Part shown: positions 27,320 to 34,704 of the stretch, piece after piece | Layout of the letters: each line of letters starts with the position of its first letter | Numbering within the stretch: the stretch's first letter is position 1 | Assembly: GCA_001839685.1 (NCBI GenBank) | Contig: MLAK01001065.1 | Span: 1-34,704 of the forward strand | Source: Tritrichomonas foetus | Lineage: Eukaryota > Parabasalia > Tritrichomonadida > Tritrichomonadidae | Length of the DNA stretch: 34,704 bases | Reading direction: 5' to 3' | Notes under the pieces: generated by a model | The model's database searches: none | What the model was told of the DNA's origin: nothing | The model's input: the letters and a program-made list of their open reading frames with translations, nothing else | Translations under genes and position numbers: made by a program

Positions 27320-30300
27320 TTAATAAAGACTCTCAAATAAATGTTCTTCGTCACTATCTTCATCATCTCTCGCTAGATTTTCTTCGACTGTTTTATTATG
27401 TGGCACGCTTTTAACTTTTTCATCTTTTTTCTTTTTTTCAAAATGTTTAAATTTAGTTTCTTTCTTCTTTTTTTCGTTATTTGCCATTTTCTCTTTCTTT
27501 TTACTTTCTCCATTTTTTTCAGGTTTTACATCATTCTCAGTTTGATCATTCTCATTTATACCATTCTCAGTTTGATCATTCTCATTTTTATCAATCTCAT
27601 TTATGCCATTCTCAGTTTGATCATTCTCATTTTTATCAATCTCATTTTTGGCATTCTCATTTTTATCAATCTCATTTGTATCAATCTCATTTGCATCATT
27701 CTCATTTGTATCATTCTCATTTGTATCATTCTCATTTTTATCAGTATTTTCAGCATTTGTAATGTATTCCTGTTCGAGCGAATCAATATCAGCACTTAAA
27801 TAAGCTGAATAGATTCTAGAATCAACTGGAGGTTCAAATTTCAACAATGGATCAAAATAGATTGTCATTGAAAGTAAAGTTTCAATTACTTTCTTATCGT
27901 TAACAAAAGCCCATTTTTCACAAACGTGTAAATTTTGCAATGATTGACGAAGTTCTACAACAGTTTTACTGTTCCAACTATCCAATGGAATCATAATTAT
28001 TGGATTCAACATATTATTTTTAACTTTCTTGAACTTCATTTTAATTTTACTAGTTATCACATTTACTTTTTCAACTACATTCTCAAATGTAATAACATTG
28101 GTTGGAGGAATATTAAAAATAGCTGATGATGTATGTATTTTCTTTGACATTATTAAAGAAGTGTTATTTTCTGTTGCAGAATTAATATAAGTAATATTAG
28201 AATCACTTGTTGTTGCAGAAATCTTTTGTAGGAAACTTTGAATCAGTTCTTTAGCTTGAATTGATGTAAAGTGCTTAGTAGCCAAAATAATTATTGGATA
28301 GTATTGTTCAAATATTGCAGAATCACTTGAACTCAGTTTCATTGCCTTGAAGAAGCTCCCAACAATGGAAAAAACTGCAGACAATAGTGAAATTGAACGT
28401 GATGATTCTGCTATTCGATACAAATATGGAGCAACATCAAGAATGAAGTCATTTTGAAGATCAGTGACTTTTGAACAGGCTTGTAAAATGAATTCATCAG
28501 GATCAATTAATGCAGGATCACTAAAGAGATTATTAAGTAAAAATCTCAATTCTAATGTCACAAATAATCCAGTGGAAATTAAAGGTAAACATTGGAAAAT
28601 TCTTTGTATTTCCGAATTCTTCATTTCATTAGAAAATGGCTGAATGTTATGAAATGCGCACAATGCTGAATAGACAAATGGCAAAAAGCATATAAAACTT
28701 GTTTTTGCAAGTGATGAATTACAAACATCGATTTCACGTTTAATAATTGATAAAATAACACCATATATTTGATATCGGTTTGGTAAAACGCCAGATAACG
28801 ATGCAATTTTATAAAGAATATCATCAATATCGAGAATTTCATCATTTTTGGTTTCATTAACTTCTTCATTTTTATCAGTTAGCTCATTATCTATCTGTTG
28901 ATAGGTTTCTAGTAATGATGATGAATATTCATCGCATTCATTTTTATAAAAATAGTTTATATATTTTGATATAATTTGAAGTGAAGCTTCGCATAATTCG
29001 AAGGAACTTGTATTATCTAAGAATGAAATTGCTATTTTTACAATAATGGAAAACACATTTCTATATTCATCATTATATTTAAATGCATCCAATATTTTAG
29101 AAAACAAGTTCATCATTGATACCAAATAAAATGTTGTAGATTTATTTTGTTCTGATCTCAAAATCACAACAAAGGATTTAATTAAACTTTCAATTGAATT
29201 TGGTGAAAGTGGGGAAAGAAGCTCGGAGAAAAGGTAAGAAGCCCTTGATGAAATAAGTAAATCACCACAACCACAAACCCAACATATTATTTCTTTACCC
29301 CAATTTTGAATAATATCATTAAATTTATCATTACTGTTGAAATAATCAATTAGATCATTCAAAAACTTCGAAATAACGACAGATTTCTTTGAGAATGGAG
29401 CAAGTGAGATATCTATTGAAGTAAATTCGCGATGAATATCAAAGTTAATTTGAAGATTTGATGGCCAAACCAATGACGATGGTGGAGACAAAGTTCTTCT
29501 GAGTTTACTTGGACAATCTTGGAGAATAGATAGAATAAGTAACAATAAATCAGATAAGAAATAAATGCTTGGATCATAGTAAAGTAAAACAAAGTTCAAA
29601 ATCAGATGTAATTTTGGAACAAATAAAGAAAAGTATGGTTTAATCAGCTCAGAAAGTGTTAAAATAATAGTTTCAAATTCCTGTATTTCTGGCTTTCTGG
29701 GTGGTTCATTAGAATTCATATTATCTTGTAAAGTAGACTTGAACCAAAATGCAAAAGAAAATCTCGATGTTAAAAGATCAATTAATCGATGAATATCGAG
29801 TTTTGCAAGCCTCATTAAAATCATTTTTACATTATTTACATTATTATCTCTCTTGTTGTTTTGCTCATTGTTATTCCTATTACCAAATACTTTGCTTTTT
29901 GTATTATAATCTAGTAGATAATTAACAATTAAATTAAAACTTTCATTATGTTTCTGGATTGCGAGTTCATCCCAAATGGACAAGAATGATGTCATATCTC
30001 TCGGCTCAATAAAATGAGAAATTTGAATTAATTCGTCCATAAACATGAATGGATTGAATAAAATAAATTCTTTTGGCCAACTGCTTTTTGATGAATTCAT
30101 ACAAGCAATCGAAATGTTCTTGAAAAGTGGTTTAAGAACATAAATAAGTAAGCCACTTGTTGAATATGACATAAATGATCCAATTTTAGAACCCTTAATG
30201 ATATTAAAGGCTTCTTTAAGGAGTAAATCAGTGAAGAATGGAATTGAAATCGCAAATATTGAACAGACATCTTGAACAGTTTCTGGAGTAATTGTTGAAA

Positions 30301-30871
30301 GACCAGAATTGAAAACAGGTGCTATTTCATTAAATACATGCATTACATCAGCAATGTAATGCTGATCATTTGGGTTAATTATTGTAAGAAGTACAGGAAC
30401 AATTCGTACTAAAATTTGGAAAGCTGTTCTTTGGATAAAGAAATCATCATGTAATAAATACATAAATGATGCAATGATAATCTTGGGTGCATATGTCATT
30501 AATTCTTTGTTAATTTTGATGTCATTTTCAGACAAGATTCCATTATTTGGTTGACACGCTAATTCAGAGAAATGTCTGGAAATAAATGAATGATGAGCAT
30601 TAAAAATATCAGAAGAAACGCACATTAATGCGTTAGAATTTATATTAAATCCAAGTTTCTCAGCATATGATCTATCATCTGGTATAAAATATAAATAGCC
30701 AACTGCCAAATAATAGAAAAGTGATACATCAGGATTCGAATAAAACATTTTTGATGTGAAGCTATCATATATAAAATCGCGATGATTGGCAAGAATCGCA
30801 GGGAGAACTCGATTTCCATTCTTTTCAAGAACAATAACTAATTCTTCCAATTCGTTAGTAAATTGATAGTT
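27320..30871 (-). CDS. Furry/Tao3/Mor2-like scaffold, 3' part after in-frame stop
   Basis: This is the C-terminal part (about 1,180 codons) of a giant helical-repeat protein. The frame is the same as that of the preceding 30872-34099 segment, from which only one TAA separates it. There is no ATG at its beginning: the first in-frame ATG is at 30748-30746, and a TTG at 30850 is the only earlier candidate. No initiator was seen. It is therefore read as the continuation of the same gene. It is dominated by amphipathic helices of the HEAT/ARM type. The end is disordered, with an Asn/Glu/Asp repeat (27531-27740), a Lys-rich stretch and a final acidic DEDSDEEHLFESLY. Furry-family proteins support NDR-kinase signalling in cell polarity, but assignment of this protein is by general resemblance and length. 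Confidence 0.65.
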   Translation of the reverse strand, partial: NYQFTNELEELVIVLEKNGNRVLPAILANHRDFIYDSFTSKMFYSNPDVSLFYYLAVGYLYFIPDDRSYAEKLGFNINSNALMCVSSDIFNAHHSFISRHFSELACQPNNGILSENDIKINKELMTYAPKIIIASFMYLLHDDFFIQRTAFQILVRIVPVLLTIINPNDQHYIADVMHVFNEIAPVFNSGLSTITPETVQDVCSIFAISIPFFTDLLLKEAFNIIKGSKIGSFMSYSTSGLLIYVLKPLFKNISIACMNSSKSSWPKEFILFNPFMFMDELIQISHFIEPRDMTSFLSIWDELAIQKHNESFNLIVNYLLDYNTKSKVFGNRNNNEQNNKRDNNVNNVKMILMRLAKLDIHRLIDLLTSRFSFAFWFKSTLQDNMNSNEPPRKPEIQEFETIILTLSELIKPYFSLFVPKLHLILNFVLLYYDPSIYFLSDLLLLILSILQDCPSKLRRTLSPPSSLVWPSNLQINFDIHREFTSIDISLAPFSKKSVVISKFLNDLIDYFNSNDKFNDIIQNWGKEIICWVCGCGDLLISSRASYLFSELLSPLSPNSIESLIKSFVVILRSEQNKSTTFYLVSMMNLFSKILDAFKYNDEYRNVFSIIVKIAISFLDNTSSFELCEASLQIISKYINYFYKNECDEYSSSLLETYQQIDNELTDKNEEVNETKNDEILDIDDILYKIASLSGVLPNRYQIYGVILSIIKREIDVCNSSLAKTSFICFLPFVYSALCAFHNIQPFSNEMKNSEIQRIFQCLPLISTGLFVTLELRFLLNNLFSDPALIDPDEFILQACSKVTDLQNDFILDVAPYLYRIAESSRSISLLSAVFSIVGSFFKAMKLSSSDSAIFEQYYPIIILATKHFTSIQAKELIQSFLQKISATTSDSNITYINSATENNTSLIMSKKIHTSSAIFNIPPTNVITFENVVEKVNVITSKIKMKFKKVKNNMLNPIIMIPLDSWNSKTVVELRQSLQNLHVCEKWAFVNDKKVIETLLSMTIYFDPLLKFEPPVDSRIYSAYLSADIDSLEQEYITNAENTDKNENDTNENDTNENDANEIDTNEIDKNENAKNEIDKNENDQTENGINEIDKNENDQTENGINENDQTENDVKPEKNGESKKKEKMANNEKKKKETKFKHFEKKKKDEKVKSVPHNKTVEENLARDDEDSDEEHLFESLY
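27531..27740 (-). repeat. In-frame 15-bp tandem repeat (NENDT/NEIDK units)
   Basis: The coding strand repeats a 15-base unit that encodes five-residue blocks such as NENDT, NENDQ, NEIDK and TENGI. A 45-base higher-order block (three units, with TTTATGCC or similar spacers) is duplicated. The plus strand shows repeated TCATTCTCATTT. The repeat stays in frame and is likely to vary in length between strains. Confidence 0.85.
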
Positions 30872-33800
30872 TTATTCAAAAATACGAGAACATTGAATGA
30901 ATGAACCTAACGAAAGAAGTGCGATATTTCCAAAACTTGCTAATTGTGAATCTCTTTCATTTCTTAAATTGGCCCAATTGATTAAAAGCAATAATGTTGA
31001 TTTCTTCTTTTCATCTGACCAATTTTTTTCTATCCATTCATCTTTCTTATTGGCATATACAGGGCCAGTGTTTACTGGTGGTGTTGGGATATTTAACGCT
31101 TTAGCAAAATTCTTTACAATTGTACAATAATTATGAGCAATTATTAAATCACCTCTCTCAAGAATGAATGCAGGTTTATTAGTATTTAAATTCAAATCAT
31201 TCATATGTTTTTCAACTATACAAATGAACTGTAAAATACCGGTTTTTCCGGTTTCATACGACATTAATGAAAAATCGAGATCGGTTGTTTGCATCATATT
31301 CTTACAAATTTCTGTGGCAATCGGTAAAATAGAATGTAATTTTTGAACTGATGAATCGAGACACCACTTTGTAAAGATTGGCATGAATCCACCAATCATT
31401 GACGCGTTTATAAACTTCAATAGTTTAATATTTGCAGAGTTAAATTGAGCTGTTTGGTCAGAAGAAATAGCAGATATAATCTTTTGAAGCATGCTCAATA
31501 AACTTACTTTGCAGACTCTAAAATCTGAAAGTACTTCTTCTGAAAGATTTTCGAGGATGAGTGGAAAGCCATAATATTCGACTATTCTATTCTTCAGGTA
31601 TTCAGTTGTTGTTTTACTTTTTGATGATGTTGGTGACAAATTGGTCATAACGGTTAAAATATTTGTAAAGAACACAAACTCGAGTGAAGAAATATCTTTT
31701 GGTTGTGTTCCACATAAAGATAAAAGATATTTGAATGTACTTGCCAAAACTTTTGGTTTGACTAGGTGAACAAAAATTGTTGCCAGTTCGACTAAAAAGT
31801 ATTGATAAAGATTATGATATTTAGAGAGAGCAGCTTCACGGAACGTAATGAAAGTTGATGGAATGGTTTTGCCATCGTTTCCATGTGATGTATACATTTT
31901 ATAACGAACAACAGCTGACATTATTGGATTATATTTATATAAAATTTCATCAATTTTTAAATTAACAGAATAGAATGAACATATACATTGAAGTCTTTCA
32001 ATTAGCATGAAATTAAAAATTCGTACTTCAGCATAGGGGATTGTAAATAAGAAAATCACTAATGATTGACAATCGTGAATTAATTCTCGAACTTGTTCTT
32101 TCTTGCATGATAAAGCAAGTGACAAATTAAGTAATTTAACGAAAAGTTGAACAAGAATAAAAATATGAACAAAATTATTTGTTGATAATAATTTTTTGAC
32201 TAAGCATTGATAAAAAATGATTCTTGAATCATCATTTTCAGCAAATATTTGATTAATTACTCGAATGGTAAATGCAGAAATTGCTCGTGATTCTGAAAGA
32301 ATATTATCAATTAACAATTCACAAAAATCATTTGTCATTAAATCACTTGCATTTACAACATGTGGAATGAATTCAAGAATTCGAATCAACTTCATTTCAT
32401 CATTATTTACATGCTGGATAGTACCAGATTCAATATCAAGTGGCTGAAATGTTGGAGTTTCTCTAATTGCCCAAGATTCAAGAACTTTCCCGACAGTTAC
32501 AGAACTATCTCCAATTTCTAATTTCGAAATATTCGATAAATATTCTGTTTTGAAAGGCAAATGAAAATGTGGTTTGTCTCTTGAATCAGTTAATGTGAAA
32601 CAAAATGCAGATTTTGTTAAAGAAGTTGACTTATAAGTTCGAAATGTTTGGAAAATAACGGTTTTAAGTGGCATAAACAATAATGATACACTTTGATCAA
32701 TTCTGTAAGTTGAATTTCTTGGATTTTCTTGAGCCCATTCAGCGAAATGACGATTTGGATCAATGATCTTTTGCATACAGTCTTGCAAGCAAAGAACTGT
32801 TTTTTCAGGACCAAGTAAACCAGTTAATCTGGGAATTGTAACTTGAATGAAATATTTAAAATCTCTTGCAGCCAAATTCATGAAAATATCACCTACAATG
32901 TGTGGATATTGTTCGATTGGAAGATGTACAAAATGATTAAAGAATAAATTTGTGAAAGAATTGGGAGAAGCTTGATCTTCTTCTGGATTTAAAAGATGAG
33001 TTGTTTCTATTCCAATATTTCCATGAGCATTATAGTTTCCCCACTCCCAGAAAAATGTGGATTTAGAGACATATCTTCCTCTCATTAATGTTAAAAATCC
33101 ACTTAATGATTGTTCAAGGAATCTAGTATCTTTACTTTTGAAAATAACATCTTTTAAAAAATCATCATAAGTTTTTCCTTCCATTTTTTCTACACGAACA
33201 ATTATATTGGCACATAAAACAACATGATACAAATGCGTATTTTTACCTGTAGCTTTAAGAATTGCATTTTTATAAATGGTTTCAAAAAGTCCAATGAAAT
33301 CAGGACATTCTTTTGTATTTAATTGGGAAATTAAATGTGTGATTGACATTGCCCAATTGTCGCTTGCCGCTGAGGATTTTTGCTTTTTATCTTTTAGGAG
33401 TGGATCCATTCTAGCAAATTGTTTTAGAAATTTGTGAACTTTATCAAATGATTCTGAATCTTTGAAAGAAAGACGTAAAAATCGATGCAAAACAAAAAAT
33501 AATGATAAATCGGATTTTTTGGCAACAAGTGAAAAAGAGTCAAGAATTTTGGATAAATGATTAATTGATAATAATGAAAAAATAACTGAATATTGTTTCA
33601 CAATAGTTAATCTTAAATTAGTTTCATATTCTTCTGAATAAGGCAAAATTAAATTATAACCTAATTCAAAAAGTTCTTCTGAAAATTGAGTAGTTACATT
33701 AACTGTTAAAATTTGTGCAACACAATCAGCAAAAAACAAAATAATTATCAAATTATAAAGTGACGAATAATATGAAAATTGTGTGATTCCTGAAGTGACA

Positions 33801-34099
33801 GCACTATATAAACTATTATTTGGTCGATCGGGAAGAATTTTGAGAAGTACTGCAATTGCTGAATCTGGCGACGATTTTGCAACTTCAACAAATAAGTCAA
33901 CACATGCCATATATGATTGGTATGAATGCGGGAAATCTGCTAGTAGAGCATGAACAGCTGGCGTTGAATAATTTGGTAGTTTGCCTTTCTTGTCGATACT
34001 GATTTCGAAATCGTGGGCGAATTTGGTGAACATTTGGTTAAGTTGAGTAACGATGTTTGGGAAAAGCATGTAAATAAGATCGGTAGATGATGCCGTCAT
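30872..34099 (-). CDS. Furry/Tao3/Mor2-like scaffold, 5' part up to in-frame stop
   Basis: 1,075 codons from an ATG at 34099, with a minus-strand TCATTC initiator 22 bases upstream. The protein is alpha-helical throughout and has the layout of the N-terminal region of Furry-type proteins (human FRY, yeast Tao3, fission yeast Mor2). A cytoplasmic leader is followed by a LFVEVA / IIILFFADCVAQIL / LRLTIVKQYSVIF helix series, and near the end there is an LLLLINWANLRNERDSQLAS helix typical of the family's middle. These proteins bind and activate NDR kinases in polarity and cell-shape control. The segment stops at TAA 30872-30874, yet homologous-looking sequence continues in the same frame beyond it. 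Together the two parts would be about 2,260 residues, close to Tao3 and Mor2. Family assignment is moderate, and the interruption is discussed in the findings. Confidence 0.65.
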   Translation of the reverse strand: MTASSTDLIYMLFPNIVTQLNQMFTKFAHDFEISIDKKGKLPNYSTPAVHALLADFPHSYQSYMACVDLFVEVAKSSPDSAIAVLLKILPDRPNNSLYSAVTSGITQFSYYSSLYNLIIILFFADCVAQILTVNVTTQFSEELFELGYNLILPYSEEYETNLRLTIVKQYSVIFSLLSINHLSKILDSFSLVAKKSDLSLFFVLHRFLRLSFKDSESFDKVHKFLKQFARMDPLLKDKKQKSSAASDNWAMSITHLISQLNTKECPDFIGLFETIYKNAILKATGKNTHLYHVVLCANIIVRVEKMEGKTYDDFLKDVIFKSKDTRFLEQSLSGFLTLMRGRYVSKSTFFWEWGNYNAHGNIGIETTHLLNPEEDQASPNSFTNLFFNHFVHLPIEQYPHIVGDIFMNLAARDFKYFIQVTIPRLTGLLGPEKTVLCLQDCMQKIIDPNRHFAEWAQENPRNSTYRIDQSVSLLFMPLKTVIFQTFRTYKSTSLTKSAFCFTLTDSRDKPHFHLPFKTEYLSNISKLEIGDSSVTVGKVLESWAIRETPTFQPLDIESGTIQHVNNDEMKLIRILEFIPHVVNASDLMTNDFCELLIDNILSESRAISAFTIRVINQIFAENDDSRIIFYQCLVKKLLSTNNFVHIFILVQLFVKLLNLSLALSCKKEQVRELIHDCQSLVIFLFTIPYAEVRIFNFMLIERLQCICSFYSVNLKIDEILYKYNPIMSAVVRYKMYTSHGNDGKTIPSTFITFREAALSKYHNLYQYFLVELATIFVHLVKPKVLASTFKYLLSLCGTQPKDISSLEFVFFTNILTVMTNLSPTSSKSKTTTEYLKNRIVEYYGFPLILENLSEEVLSDFRVCKVSLLSMLQKIISAISSDQTAQFNSANIKLLKFINASMIGGFMPIFTKWCLDSSVQKLHSILPIATEICKNMMQTTDLDFSLMSYETGKTGILQFICIVEKHMNDLNLNTNKPAFILERGDLIIAHNYCTIVKNFAKALNIPTPPVNTGPVYANKKDEWIEKNWSDEKKKSTLLLLINWANLRNERDSQLASFGNIALLSLGSFIQCSRIFE

Positions 34100-34121
34100 T
34101 TATAGTATTCGAAAAAAATTT

Positions 34122-34127
34122 GAATGA
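34122..34127 (-). promoter_or_regulatory. Initiator-like element (TCATTC, minus strand)
   Basis: The minus strand reads CTTCATTCAAATT just before the ATG of the Furry-like gene, 22 bases away. It matches the trichomonad initiator and is the same TCATTCAAAT as before the WD-repeat gene. Confidence 0.45.
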
Positions 34128-34527
34128 AGGGCAAATTGAATTAGCAAATAAATTTTCTAGAAAAATAGATAAAGTATAGAATTTTTGGGAATTAATTCAT
34201 AGAAAAATGGTGAAAATTGTTTTTGACATCATACAGAGAGATTGAGATAAAAGAGGTTTCAAGGTCTAATAAAGGTGAATGACTTTTTTGAATAATCTCA
34301 AAAAAAATTATTCAAAAAGTCGAAATTGAATAGAATAAAGATTGTTCCATCAATTTTTTCTCCTTTTTTGAGATATTTCTTAATCAAAATGCTACCTAAT
34401 TTTCATAATGATTTCAATTTGAGAAATAAACATTTGAATTCTTTTTTTACCCATTTCCGATGATGAATCCCTTAATTATTAGATAGCTCGCCAAAATAAA
34501 GCTTTTAAACATGAAAATGGCACATTC

Positions 34528-34544
34528 AGTGAATGTCATTCACT
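34528..34544. repeat. 17-base palindrome
   Basis: AGTGAATG, one T, then CATTCACT: eight-base arms around a single base, perfectly complementary. It lies between the Furry-like gene's promoter and the hairpin at the right edge. It could be a protein-binding dyad; function unknown. Confidence 0.7.
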
Positions 34545-34615
34545 AGGAAAACCATAAATGATTCACCTTTCAAGAAATTTATTTCTTTCTTTGGGAATTG
34601 ATAGCCTCCTATATG

Positions 34616-34670
34616 AAAGGTTTACAAAATGGTCCCCCAAAGATTTTGTGGGACCATCCCATAAACCTTT
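34616..34670. repeat. Imperfect inverted repeat (21-base arms)
   Basis: The left arm 34616-34636 starts AAAGGTTTA and ends ATGGTCCC. The right arm 34650-34670 is its reverse complement except for about four bases in the middle. The loop is 13 bases. The arms match at about 17 of 21 positions. It can form a stem-loop, or could be paired ends of a small mobile element. Confidence 0.7.
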
Positions 34671-34704
34671 GTCCTACCACTCACACTACCATCATCACTA
34701 CCAC

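Larger units (their letters stand above)
34100..34704. other. Upstream region of the Furry-like gene and right edge
   Basis: 605 bases with no credible gene. Besides the initiator, it holds an AGGTCTAATAAAGGTGA direct repeat (34261-34278), TCAAAAAGT (34312-34320), a 17-base palindrome (34528-34544) and an imperfect hairpin (34616-34670). After about 34620 the sequence becomes clearly less AT-rich and ends in ACC/CAC-rich sequence, which suggests that a repeat element or another gene starts here. Confidence 0.5.

Noticed and set aside
27398..27799. Plus-strand frames rich in HSH or Ile/Phe repeats
   Set aside because: They are the reverse strand of the NEND repeat of the Furry-like gene and have no independent support.

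Overview
The window looks like nuclear DNA of a parabasalid protist, with a Tritrichomonas-type genome favoured and Trichomonas-like relatives possible. It is strongly AT-rich, and every recognisable gene is a long intron-free frame. Most starts lie 2 to about 30 bases downstream of a TCA-type initiator (TCATTT, TCATTC or TCATATTC), the known trichomonad core promoter. The content also fits: a kinase fused to Sel1 repeats, a papain-family relative, a large type I surface protein, and two genes of bacterial character. No viral gene, IS element, CRISPR array or RNA gene was recognised. The organism call is inference, since no database search was possible.

Layout, left to right. 1-2353 has no gene. 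On the + strand follow a protein kinase with Sel1 repeats (2354-4480), a WD-repeat protein with a long disordered tail (4840-8868), a PPP-family Ser/Thr phosphatase (10006-11631) and a secreted papain-fold protein that has lost its catalytic residues (12495-13865). A 25-bp minisatellite with an unsequenced 436-base gap (14030-14465) separates this from a convergent gene for a PTS EIIC-like membrane permease (14631-15968, minus). Next come a START-domain lipid-binding protein (17078-17800, plus), a MyTH4-RhoGAP protein without the arginine finger (18390-20090, plus), a small protein of unknown function (20413-20877, minus), a type I membrane protein (21823-24084, plus), a CAMK-like kinase (24413-25852, minus) and a YaeR/glyoxalase-like protein (26722-27108, minus). 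The right end, 27320-34099 on the minus strand, is one reading frame of about 2,260 codons resembling the Furry/Tao3/Mor2 scaffold family, broken by a single in-frame TAA at 30872-30874.

The genes do not form an operon. They have individual promoters and mixed orientation. Several are signalling parts (two kinases, a phosphatase, a Rho-GAP-like protein and a Furry-like scaffold, a family known to work with NDR kinases in cell-shape control), but a joint pathway is not shown by the sequence.

The most notable observations are the single stop splitting the Furry-like gene, the fully degenerated catalytic triad in the papain-fold protein, a PTS-type permease in a eukaryote, the Asn in place of the RhoGAP arginine finger, two recurrent non-coding sequence elements (ACTTTTTGA and an AGGTCA-like direct repeat), and a hairpin with a composition change at the right edge.
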